Source: Anaerocolumna jejuensis DSM 15929 (GTDB taxonomy: Bacteria > Bacillota > Clostridia > Lachnospirales > Lachnospiraceae). From it: DNA of 64,000 nucleotides. Below the pieces are notes generated by a model that did no database searches, was not told the DNA's origin, and was given only the letters and a program-made list of their open reading frames with translations. Below are positions 1 to 7,649 of the stretch, piece by piece. Where the stretch lies: the NCBI RefSeq assembly GCF_900142215.1, contig NZ_FRAC01000006.1, positions 645,854-709,853 of the forward strand, read 5' to 3'. How positions within the stretch are numbered: the first letter of the stretch is position 1; the number at the start of each line of letters is the position of its first letter. A program made the position numbers and the translations under genes.

Positions 1-1029
1 TTTTCCTTCGGGATGCCAGACCGCTTCCCTCTGGGCAAACCGCTCGAAAAATTGATAGATTTCCTCCTCCGTATACTCACTAAAATCATAGTACAGGTTA
101 TTGCCATAGATATTTATCTTGTCGAAAATACCCTTCCCCCAATAGTAGGAGTATATTATCTTAAATACCTTGTTTCCTCTTGAAATGCTGTCAAATTCCT
201 CCGGAATCACAAGCTCCTCTCCGTCCAAATCCGTAACCCTTGGAAGCTTCTCATTGATTGCCGGAATAGTTAAGAGATAGGGAATGATAGAGCCTCTTGC
301 AAAGGAAGGCTCCGTAATGGTCGGTATAAAGAGCAGGAATTCCATATCCACTGCTCTTGCACCGGCTCTTACCGCCATTGCAATACCGTCACCGGTCATG
401 TCGCTTATAGTATTCTTTAAGGAAAAGGGCTGAAAACCTCCGGTTGCCAGGACAACGGACTTTGCCAGAAATTCAATAATTTCTCCCGTATAAATGTGAA
501 AGCCAATGGCACCGCAGGCTTTTCCATTAGAAAGAAGGATGTCCGATATAACTATATCTTCAAACCTTAAGATATCCTTGTTTTCGTCCAGCCCCTGCTT
601 TACAGCTCTTCCAAAGGAACGGCCGGAGGTCATCCAGGCAGCTCCTCCCGGTACGAACAGGAACTTCTGTCCCGCATTTTTCGCCCAGGATAAGCATTCT
701 CTTACCCCCTCGCCTCCTTTTTCCACGTATTGCTTTTCAATTTCCTGATTCCCTATATAAAAGGAGCTTGCAACCAGCTTCCTGTACAGGCTTTCCTTAT
801 TAACAGCCTGACCTGCCTCCGTAAGGCCGCAGTCCTTACTGGCACTTTCACCGTCAATGGAGAATCCGCCGCCAATCATTATGGTATTACCGCTTTTTCC
901 GACCTTTCCTTTGGAAACCAGTACCACCTTTGCCCCTTCCCTGGCAGCAGATACGGCGCTCATGACTGCCGCACCCGCACCTCCGATTACCAGGACATCG
1001 CAGCTAACTACTTTGTCTGCCAAACTCAT
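1..1029 (-). CDS. FAD-dependent fumarate reductase/succinate dehydrogenase-type flavoprotein (3' end outside window)
   Basis: The frame runs from ATG at 1029 off the left edge, giving 343 codons without a stop, so the C-terminus is missing. Residues 16-23 read GGAGAGAA, a Rossmann dinucleotide-binding motif, followed by a VGKSGNT loop and, further on, MTGDGIAMAVRAGA. These are typical of the FAD domain in fumarate reductase, aspartate oxidase and adenylylsulfate reductase alpha proteins. An AGGAGG site lies just upstream. It is the last visible gene of the minus-strand operon that starts at 5666, only 9 bases after the ABC ATPase. No heme-binding N-terminus is visible, so it is probably a soluble redox enzyme. 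Its substrate is not known; the context suggests a compound brought in by the linked importer. Confidence 0.8.
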   Translation of the reverse strand, partial: MSLADKVVSCDVLVIGGAGAAVMSAVSAAREGAKVVLVSKGKVGKSGNTIMIGGGFSIDGESASKDCGLTEAGQAVNKESLYRKLVASSFYIGNQEIEKQYVEKGGEGVRECLSWAKNAGQKFLFVPGGAAWMTSGRSFGRAVKQGLDENKDILRFEDIVISDILLSNGKACGAIGFHIYTGEIIEFLAKSVVLATGGFQPFSLKNTISDMTGDGIAMAVRAGARAVDMEFLLFIPTITEPSFARGSIIPYLLTIPAINEKLPRVTDLDGEELVIPEEFDSISRGNKVFKIIYSYYWGKGIFDKINIYGNNLYYDFSEYTEEEIYQFFERFAQREAVWHPEGK

Positions 1030-1038
1030 GCCTACCTC

Positions 1039-1821
1039 CTATATTCTGTACTCAATTTTCTCTTCCGGTTTTACAGGCACATCCGAATTGATTTCCCTAT
1101 ATATCTTATCAATAGTATCCAGAACCTCTTTATCCTTCCTGCTCCTGCTGCCATTATAGGGTACCTCGAATATCTGCTTTACTCTTCCAGGCCTGGGAGA
1201 CAGAAGCACTACCCTTGTTCCTAAATACACCGCTTCCGAAACATCATGGGTAATGAAGATAACGGTCTTGTTTTCCTTTTTCCATAAGGCTGCAATTTCG
1301 TCCTGAATTGTAAGTCTGGTCAGATGGTCAACTGCTCCCAGAGGTTCATCCATAAGCAGCACTGCCGGGTTATTGATCAATGTTCTGGCCAGACCGGCAC
1401 GCTGTCTCATACCACCGGAAAGCTGATGGGGATACTTGTTTTCAAAGCCATTGAGACCCACTATATTTATGTATTTGTCTACAAGCTTTCGTATCTCTGC
1501 CCTGGGTGTTTTCTTTATCTCAAGTCCGAATTCAATGTTTTTCCGAATGGTCCGCCAGGGCATTAAGGAAGAATCCTGAAAAACGACACCAATATCATCA
1601 CTGGGACCGTCCAGCAGCTTACCGTCCAGGGAGATTGTTCCGGAGGTCTGCTTTATCAGGCCTGCCACAATCTCAAGGAGAGTGCTTTTCCCGCAGCCGC
1701 TGGGGCCGAGTATGGTTACAAATTCCCCTTCCTCAACGGTAAGATTAATATCCGTAAGTGCTTCCGTCTTATCCGCTCCCTGATATACCATATTTAAACC
1801 TTTTATCTCAATCCGGGACAT
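1039..1821 (-). CDS. ABC transporter ATP-binding protein, nitrate/sulfonate/taurine type
   Basis: This is the cytoplasmic ATPase of an importer, 260 residues long. Walker A is GPSGCGKST at about 39-47, the signature LSGGMRQR starts at about 134, and Walker B LLMDEP is at about 155-160, followed by a D-loop and the switch histidine in ITHDVSEA. Overall it matches the SsuB/TauB/NitD family. It lies 15 bases after the binding-protein gene and before the flavoprotein, so it belongs to the same transcript. The family energises uptake of sulfonates, taurine, nitrate or thiamine precursors; which ligand applies here cannot be read from the ATPase. Confidence 0.93.
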   Translation of the reverse strand: MSRIEIKGLNMVYQGADKTEALTDINLTVEEGEFVTILGPSGCGKSTLLEIVAGLIKQTSGTISLDGKLLDGPSDDIGVVFQDSSLMPWRTIRKNIEFGLEIKKTPRAEIRKLVDKYINIVGLNGFENKYPHQLSGGMRQRAGLARTLINNPAVLLMDEPLGAVDHLTRLTIQDEIAALWKKENKTVIFITHDVSEAVYLGTRVVLLSPRPGRVKQIFEVPYNGSRSRKDKEVLDTIDKIYREINSDVPVKPEEKIEYRI

Positions 1822-1836
1822 TTTTTCATCTCCTGT

Positions 1837-2907
1837 TTATTTGTTGGGAAGAAAACTCAAATCTACATAAGGTGTCACGTCAAATACCTCATCCTGGAAG
1901 CCCCATTTTTTCTGAAGTTCCTGTGTTTTATTAATGGAATCCAGGTCAATGTTCGGATCATTCTTCCAGATTACATCTTCTCTTTCATAAGCGCTTCTGA
2001 CCACCTCTTCATCCAGATTCAGATACTTGGCGCTCCACTTGATATAATCCTCCCAGTTTTCTTTCGCATAATTATAGGAATCAACATAGCCCTGGATTAC
2101 CTTTTTCACAGCATCGGGATTTTCAGAAATTATCTTATCACCTGCGACGATAACACCGGTATTAAGATCCGGCACATAATCCCAGCCCAAGGCCAGAAGC
2201 TTTGCTTTTCCTTCCTTTTCGCCGATTGTTACAAAGGGTTCATGAATAACCGTAGCATCTACCTGTCCGGCAACAAGGCTTGCATAGGCCTGCTGATAAG
2301 CACCGTTTGCTATCAATGTCACATCTCCCGGTTTAATGCCATTCTGGTCCAGGATTTCCAGTACCGTAAGCTCCAACCCTGAGCCTTTGATAGCAATTCC
2401 AATTTTTTTGCCTTTTAAGTCTGCAATGGATTTAATGGAAGGATTTGCAATCAGATGAAATGCACCCTTGGTACGGAACATAGAGGAAACTAATTTAAAA
2501 GCAGCTCCCGAGTGAGCGGCAACGATTGCCTGGGAAGTATTCACATCTGCCATATCGGTGGAATTGGAGGCAAGGGCAGCGATTTTATCATCCACCTCAA
2601 CAAGTTCCAGGTCAACGCCGGCCTTTTTAAAAATACCTTTTTCCAAACCATAGCGCAGGCCTGCACTGGTAATACCGTTAAAGGCGCTGAAGCGGACATG
2701 TACCAGGTCCTGTGTTGCAGCTTCGGTGGGATCTGCCGCAGCTTCAGCCGTCGGCTCTTTTGTGCTTTCCGCTTCTGCAGCTGCGCTAGGTGTGACAGAT
2801 GCATCTTTTTCATTACCGGAATTGCCAGTGCTGCCGCAGGCAGTAAGAGCTCCCAGAGCCAGAATAACTGTTAACGCAAGAGCTGTGAATTTTTTCATTT
2901 TTTTCAT
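1837..2907 (-). CDS. ABC transporter substrate-binding lipoprotein (SsuA/NMT1-like)
   Basis: I place the start at ATG 2907, because translation from there opens with a lysine-rich n-region, a hydrophobic core and the lipobox LTAC at residues 21-24, a classical lipoprotein signal. The frame extends back to a TTG at 3006, but that would bury the signal peptide. An ATG at 2898 is also possible. After the cysteine comes a low-complexity Ala/Glu/Thr linker of about 40 residues, then a two-lobed periplasmic-binding fold with ADLKGKKIGIAIKGSG and DATVIHEPF, as in SsuA/TauA/ThiY. It should capture the ligand outside the membrane for the permease and ATPase on either side. There is no clear AGGAGG before the chosen start. 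Confidence 0.88.
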   Translation of the reverse strand: MKKMKKFTALALTVILALGALTACGSTGNSGNEKDASVTPSAAAEAESTKEPTAEAAADPTEAATQDLVHVRFSAFNGITSAGLRYGLEKGIFKKAGVDLELVEVDDKIAALASNSTDMADVNTSQAIVAAHSGAAFKLVSSMFRTKGAFHLIANPSIKSIADLKGKKIGIAIKGSGLELTVLEILDQNGIKPGDVTLIANGAYQQAYASLVAGQVDATVIHEPFVTIGEKEGKAKLLALGWDYVPDLNTGVIVAGDKIISENPDAVKKVIQGYVDSYNYAKENWEDYIKWSAKYLNLDEEVVRSAYEREDVIWKNDPNIDLDSINKTQELQKKWGFQDEVFDVTPYVDLSFLPNK

Positions 2908-3069
2908 AATTATACCCGTTATATACCGCATGCTTGTTACGGTACTGCCATTATAAACGGTTGAAAGAATCAACATGGCACCTTTCATTCTTCTATTTTC
3001 TTTCAACCTTACACTTATTGAGTGTATTTGAGAATTCCTTTGAGTTTTTCCTAAGTTTCTCTTCTTAAA

Positions 3070-3840
3070 TTACCTCTTTGCCCATTTCATGAACAGGTTC
3101 TTTTCAATCAGACCCACAATCTCAACCAGTATAACCGAAAGAATTGTTACCCAGATAATTACAACGAAAATTCTCGGTGTGTTGTAAAGGGAGGAAGCGT
3201 CCTTTAGCAGATAGCCCAACCCCTCCTGGGAAGCCTGCATTTCTGCAAATATAACACCTGTAATGCCTGTGGCTGCCGTGACCTTAAGCCCTGCGAATAT
3301 CGTTGGTATAGCGGAGGGAAGCAGCACCTTCCAAATGGTCTGAGCCTTGCTTGCCTTAAATATCCTTGCCACCTTGATATGGTTATCGGAGGTCTGTTCC
3401 GCTCCGCTTCTGGTATTTACAAATATGGTAAAATAACAGAATAAAAATATCATAACCACCTTATTGGTAAAGCCGATTCCAAACCAGATAATCAGTAAAG
3501 GAAAAATTGCAACCTTTGGTATTGCCATAAGGGCTGACAGAAAAGGAGACAAAAAGCGGTTCAGCCTGGGAAATGCCACAAACAGCACGCCGGTGAGTAT
3601 TCCCGTTACAACGGATAACAGATAGCCGGCGGCAAATTCCCAAAGAGTGGCCAGCGTGTGCTTTAAGATGAGTTTCTGCTCTATCATCTTAACCAGCTCC
3701 TTTGCCATCTGGGAGGGAGAGGCCAGGAAAAGTCCGTTTATGATTCCCTTTGATACCGTGTATTCCATTGCTGCAAATAAGGCAATAATCAGTACTATCT
3801 GTCCGGCCAGTATCGGCTTATCAATCTTCTTTTTTCCCAT
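3070..3840 (-). CDS. ABC transporter permease, SsuC/TauC type
   Basis: A 256-residue integral membrane protein with about six hydrophobic segments. The binding-protein-dependent permease domain carries an EAA-type loop around KASKAQTIWKVLLPSAIPTIFAGLKV, which contacts the ATPase. The start overlaps the end of the preceding thiazoline-hydrolase-like gene by 20 bases, indicating translational coupling. Together with the lipoprotein and ATPase it makes a complete importer of the nitrate/sulfonate/bicarbonate class. About 160 bases separate it from the binding-protein start, the largest gap in this operon. Confidence 0.92.
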   Translation of the reverse strand: MGKKKIDKPILAGQIVLIIALFAAMEYTVSKGIINGLFLASPSQMAKELVKMIEQKLILKHTLATLWEFAAGYLLSVVTGILTGVLFVAFPRLNRFLSPFLSALMAIPKVAIFPLLIIWFGIGFTNKVVMIFLFCYFTIFVNTRSGAEQTSDNHIKVARIFKASKAQTIWKVLLPSAIPTIFAGLKVTAATGITGVIFAEMQASQEGLGYLLKDASSLYNTPRIFVVIIWVTILSVILVEIVGLIEKNLFMKWAKR

Positions 3841-4342
3841 AGGTATATTCTCCCGATGCTACTTTTTCATCCTTGTAATAGATTCTCTCACAGCTTTCAT
3901 CCCCAAGAACTACATTCTTCGTCAGTTTATGAGAATAGCTCCTGGTGAACAGCTCGGCTACGGAAGTATCCGTCACATCGCAGTAAAATGCTGCAAATTC
4001 ACGGAACCAGGGATGCTCCTGGTACCTGCTCAGCCACGCCTCCCCATAGGGACAGTGATTCACACCAAGCTCCTTAACCCATCCAAGAAAAGGTACATCC
4101 GTAAGGCAAAAGATATTTTCCGGCACCTTTTCCTTTTCCAGTTTTTCTGCCTTATCCTCCATTCGCTTTGCTCTCTCGATGGAGCGTTCAAAAAGCACCT
4201 TTTGTACGATTTCCTTTGCTTTTTCCTCTCCCAGATCTTCTACCAGAGCCTTAACAAAATAGAAATAAAGGTCTGCAAAATGCCTGGAAGCTACTCTTAC
4301 TGCCTCAACTGCTTCTTTTCTTTCAATCCTTTCATCGCTCAT
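3821..4342 (-). CDS. L-2-amino-thiazoline-4-carboxylate hydrolase-like protein
   Basis: A 173-residue protein from ATG 4342, which has AAAGGGA about 9 bases upstream; the frame could be extended to a TTG at 4360 with no better site. The N-terminal half is helical and charged. The C-terminal half contains NHCPYGEAWL, then FAAFYCDVTD with a cysteine and acidic residues, and ends in a cysteine-containing ESCERIYY. I recognise this as the ATC_hydrolase family, whose named activity opens the ring of 2-amino-thiazoline-4-carboxylate to N-carbamoyl-cysteine; many members are uncharacterised. It overlaps the M20 amidohydrolase by 11 bases and the permease by 20 bases, so all three are coupled. The family call is moderate and the exact substrate is inference. 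Confidence 0.7.
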   Translation of the reverse strand: MSDERIERKEAVEAVRVASRHFADLYFYFVKALVEDLGEEKAKEIVQKVLFERSIERAKRMEDKAEKLEKEKVPENIFCLTDVPFLGWVKELGVNHCPYGEAWLSRYQEHPWFREFAAFYCDVTDTSVAELFTRSYSHKLTKNVVLGDESCERIYYKDEKVASGEYTYGKKED

Positions 4343-5666
4343 CTGCAAAATCCCTTTCAAATGTATTTTCCAACCGGTCCATATAGGCGATATATTCTTC
4401 CCGTGAAAACCTCGGCTGATAATCCTGTTTCATTTTTCTTGCCTTAGCTGCTCCGTCCTTCAATAATTTATAGGCTGTAAGCGCCATTATCTTTGCCGTA
4501 TTGATATAGGACAATTCTTCATCAAATACCCGGAATTTATCGGAGTGAAGCTCTCCCTCCGCCCCTCCGGTCTGAAATTGCAATACCGGCTGTATATGGG
4601 TCAAATCCCCTACGTCTGTGGAAGCTGTCATAAAAGCACTTTCCGGCACCTTTATAACCCTTCCCTCCGGCAATATGCCCTTTGCTGCCTCAAACATATC
4701 CTCATCGGCCGGAAGAGGGATGACCGGAAGGTAACCGGGAGCTGTCTCTATCTCTATCTTCGCCCCTAAAGCATAGGCGCCGGATGAAAAGCTTCTGTCG
4801 GTTTTTGCAGCCGCATCTTCGATTGCTTCAATGGTTCTTGCCCGCACCAGTGTTTCCACAACAGTTTCACCAGGAACCACATTCACCAGGGAGCCACCTT
4901 TTGTTATGATGGGATGTATTCTGACAGAATCACTGTCCTGAAAGGTCTCCCGGTGGTAAGCTAAGGCACTGAGTCCAAGACTTGCGGCATTTAAAGCATT
5001 AATCCCCTTGTGGGGTGCTGCGGCAGCATGGCTGTCCCTTCCGGTATACCGGATAAGCTTTGACACAAAGCCGTTGGATTTGGCACCTCCTACTGTGATG
5101 TCAACCGGATCACTGGTAATGTGGTGAACCACGGAAATGTCCACGTCTTCAAAGGCCCCGATACGTATCAGCTCACTCTTTCCTCCACCATAGCGGATAA
5201 TTCCCTGAGCCTTTAATCCCTGCTTAAATTCAATTTCTCCGTATTCTTCTGCCGGAACGGCAAAAAAGGTAACATTGCCGTCAAGAGCAGCCTTTACCCT
5301 TTCATCAGACAGGGCAATGGCAGCGCCGATAATTCCTGCCAATTGTGCATGATGGCCGCAGGCATGACAGGCTCCGGTCTCCTTATCTGCATAAGGATGA
5401 TAGGGAGATACCACAGCATCCAGTTCCCCTATCAATGCCAGGTTAATCTCCTGCTCTTCCTTTTTCAGGTAGCCTTTCACGCCGGTAACTGCCAGCTTGT
5501 CTTCTGTTCTTTCACAGATTCCCTCAAGGATTTCCTTTACTTTTGCAGAAGTGCGGAATTCCTTGTATCCAAGCTCCGGATGGGAATATACATCTCTTGC
5601 AAATTCAATAATCTTTTCCCTGTTCTCATCAATTGTATGAATAATGCGTAATTCAATGCTGTCCAT
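4332..5666 (-). CDS. M20 family metallo-amidohydrolase (aminobenzoyl-glutamate/N-acyl amino acid hydrolase type)
   Basis: 444 residues. HPELGYKEF near the N-terminus, the metal site CHACGHHAQLAG near residue 100 and PAEEYGE around 140 mark a two-metal M20D enzyme. A dimerisation domain follows with GRDSHAAAAPHKGINALNA. The family cleaves amide bonds such as aminobenzoyl-glutamate, N-acyl or N-carbamoyl amino acids in the cytosol. It is the promoter-proximal gene, with GCCTCCT on the plus strand at 5672-5678 giving a strong ribosome site. Its coupling to the thiazoline-hydrolase-like gene suggests hydrolysis of the ring-opened product, by analogy with Pseudomonas cysteine synthesis from aminothiazoline carboxylate, but sequence alone does not prove it. 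Confidence 0.85.
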   Translation of the reverse strand: MDSIELRIIHTIDENREKIIEFARDVYSHPELGYKEFRTSAKVKEILEGICERTEDKLAVTGVKGYLKKEEQEINLALIGELDAVVSPYHPYADKETGACHACGHHAQLAGIIGAAIALSDERVKAALDGNVTFFAVPAEEYGEIEFKQGLKAQGIIRYGGGKSELIRIGAFEDVDISVVHHITSDPVDITVGGAKSNGFVSKLIRYTGRDSHAAAAPHKGINALNAASLGLSALAYHRETFQDSDSVRIHPIITKGGSLVNVVPGETVVETLVRARTIEAIEDAAAKTDRSFSSGAYALGAKIEIETAPGYLPVIPLPADEDMFEAAKGILPEGRVIKVPESAFMTASTDVGDLTHIQPVLQFQTGGAEGELHSDKFRVFDEELSYINTAKIMALTAYKLLKDGAAKARKMKQDYQPRFSREEYIAYMDRLENTFERDFADER

Positions 5667-5724
5667 GGAATGCCTCCTATTTCATACTATTCACATATGT
5701 TTTATATGATTTTTGGTTAGGTTT

Positions 5725-5752
5725 ATTCTATCATGTTTTTCGACAATGTCAA
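5725..5752 (-). promoter_or_regulatory. Sigma-A promoter of the M20/thiazoline-hydrolase/ABC operon
   Basis: On the minus strand TTGACA (5747-5752) and TAGAAT (5725-5730) are spaced by 16 bases. Transcription would start near 5718, leaving about 50 bases of leader before ATG 5666. The -35 hexamer lies inside the palindrome at 5745-5767. Confidence 0.75.
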
Positions 5753-5767
5753 TTATAAATTGACATT
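5745..5767. promoter_or_regulatory. Perfect 10+3+10 inverted repeat overlapping the -35 box
   Basis: AATGTCAATT and AATTGACATT are exact inverse copies with ATA between them. Because one arm contains the TTGACA hexamer of the operon promoter, this is a good candidate for a repressor operator. The binding protein is not in the window. Confidence 0.6.
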
Positions 5768-5940
5768 TTGTATAGATATACAGATATTTCATGAAATAAG
5801 ACAGTATTATTATACATTTTTCACTTTAAATATACAGATATTACTTGTTAAAGCCAGCAATCCATGTTGGTTATCAGGTTGTTTGCTTTAAGTTCTAAAT
5901 TTGATTCGGCGGTCAAAATGCCATGCATCATGTTTATTAA

Positions 5941-6020
5941 ATGTATATTTGAAGTATAAAAATACACTTAGTTCCGCAAAAATCGTTTTGCTGCTGCATT
6001 TTAGTACTCCAAATATACAT
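5941..6020. repeat. 16-bp inverted repeat with 48-bp spacer
   Basis: ATGTATATTTGAAGTA at 5941-5956 is matched in inverse at 6005-6020 with one mismatch. The interior is not coding. It may be a small cruciform or the remains of a miniature element; no target duplication is obvious. Confidence 0.5.
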
Positions 6021-6486
6021 AAACGGAAGCTGTGGTTAATTTTTGACACCTGAAGCAGATTCTATAATAGGAAAACTGTTTATCATAACAGGATTTATTT
6101 TTTTTTTGACTGAAATTTAAGAATTTATATAACAGAAAAGAAGAATTGATAATCAACACTCATGTATAATACTGCAAGTTTGCTTGCGAACGTTCTCAAA
6201 TAGTAAGTAAAAAAGTGAAAAAGAGCTCCCATGCCCAAAAGAAAATAATATGGACCGTCACAAAATAGGCAGTCCCATTACACTAATAAATATTATTACC
6301 TCATGAATTACAATTTAGCCTTGAACATTTATTCTCGGAAATTTTAAGGTAAAGTACAGATGGTTTCTTGTTCCGTTCAGTCATTTTAGTGGAATTGGAA
6401 CCGCGAACCAGAAAATGAATGAATGGAATCAGAAACCAGCGTCCGTTCCCAAAGACTTAAATCCAAGGAAGGCTGAACTGTAACAC

Positions 6487-7635
6487 TCATGATAATCTCA
6501 TTTTAAAATCTTCATAACCGAATTCTTTTATAATCTGTGTTCCCTTTTCCTGGCTCCAAAGGGCTATTGAAGGCAGCCCCATACCGTTAAAGGTATTGTT
6601 CTTAACCATGGTATAATGCCCCATATCACAGAACACCAGGACATCTCCCGGTTTTAGAGGTTCCTGAAAGGAGTAGTCCCCAATGATATCACCGGATAAG
6701 CAGGTAGGTCCTCCCAGGCGGTATGTATAAGCATACTCTCCCGGTTTTCCGGCACCGATTACCTCCGGTCTGTAAGGCATCTCCAGAACATCGGGCATAT
6801 GGCAGGCCGCGGAGGTATCCAGTATGGCCAGATCCATGCCATTGTGCAGGGTATCCAGAACCCTTGCAGCCAGGAAGCCCGTATTCAATGCTACTGCCTC
6901 CCCCGGTTCCAGATACACCTCAACCTGATATTTATTCTTGATAAAGAGTATACATTCAATCAGGGTATCAAGGTTATAATCTGCCCTGGTAATGTGATGG
7001 CCGCCTCCGAAATTCACCCATTTCATACCAGCCATATACTGTCCGAATTTCTTATCCACTACTTCCAAAGTGCGTTTTAGCACATCGGAATTCTGTTCAC
7101 ACATGGTATGAAAATGCAAGCCGTCAATCTCCTCTAACTCCTCAGGCTTAAACTGGTCCAGAGTTACTCCCATGCGGGAGCCGTTAAAGCAGGGGTTATA
7201 CAGATCCGTATCAATCTCCGAATATTCCGGATTGATACGGATACCGCAGGAAATGTTTCTGCTGCTCTCCTTCACCATGTCCTTATATCTTCCCCACTGG
7301 GAAAAGGAATTAAAAACGATATGGTCACAGAGGGACAGGATTTCTCCCATTTCCTCCTCTTTGTAAGCCGGAGAGAAAATATGAACCTCCCCTTCCATTT
7401 CTTCTCTGCCAAGCTTTGCCTCATAAAGGGAACTGGCAGTGGTACCCTGCAGAAACTTTCCGATAAGGGGATACACGGAGAACATGGAAAAGGCCTTTTG
7501 GGCAAGTAATATCTTACAGCCTGTTTTATCAATAACGTATTTTAACGTTTCAAGATTTTTTTTCAGAAGAGACTCGTCCATAATGTAAACCGGTGTCTTT
7601 AAGCTCTTCGGATCAAAGTTTATCACACCTTTCAT
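6487..7635 (-). CDS. nspC: Carboxynorspermidine/carboxyspermidine decarboxylase
   Basis: A PLP-dependent fold-III decarboxylase, 382 residues from ATG 7635, which has GGAGGAG six bases upstream; the frame opens 15 bases earlier at an ATG that contains this site. The PLP lysine is in LLAQKAFS at about 47, with HFHTMCEQ, NFGGGHH and LEPGEAV further on, all features of NspC rather than diaminopimelate decarboxylase. It removes the carboxyl group from carboxy(nor)spermidine to give the finished triamine. It follows the synthase gene directly and is the last gene of the polyamine operon. Confidence 0.9.
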   Translation of the reverse strand: MKGVINFDPKSLKTPVYIMDESLLKKNLETLKYVIDKTGCKILLAQKAFSMFSVYPLIGKFLQGTTASSLYEAKLGREEMEGEVHIFSPAYKEEEMGEILSLCDHIVFNSFSQWGRYKDMVKESSRNISCGIRINPEYSEIDTDLYNPCFNGSRMGVTLDQFKPEELEEIDGLHFHTMCEQNSDVLKRTLEVVDKKFGQYMAGMKWVNFGGGHHITRADYNLDTLIECILFIKNKYQVEVYLEPGEAVALNTGFLAARVLDTLHNGMDLAILDTSAACHMPDVLEMPYRPEVIGAGKPGEYAYTYRLGGPTCLSGDIIGDYSFQEPLKPGDVLVFCDMGHYTMVKNNTFNGMGLPSIALWSQEKGTQIIKEFGYEDFKMRLS

Positions 7636-7649
7636 TTTCTTCTCCTCCA

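Larger units (their letters stand above)
5667..6486. other. 820-bp gene-free AT-rich region
   Basis: No convincing reading frame on either strand. Besides the promoter and palindrome near 5725-5767, it holds two copies of TATACAGATATT (about 5778 and 5831), a 16-bp inverted repeat at 5941-5956/6005-6020, and sequence at about 6170-6235 (GCAAGTTTGCTTGCG and GAGCTCCCATGC) that resembles the hairpin repeats found around lepA. No terminator for nspC could be identified with confidence. Confidence 0.6.

Noticed and set aside
730..1224. 164-codon plus-strand frame at the left end
   Set aside because: It is antisense to the flavoprotein and ABC ATPase genes, which have clear motifs.
3647..4447. 266-codon plus-strand frame
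   Set aside because: It is antisense to the permease, thiazoline-hydrolase-like and M20 genes and has no ribosome site or family motif.
6040..6120. Plus-strand TTGACA and TATAAT in the 820-bp spacer followed by a T-rich run
   Set aside because: The two boxes are only 14 bases apart and no gene or strong hairpin follows, so neither a promoter nor a small RNA is supported.
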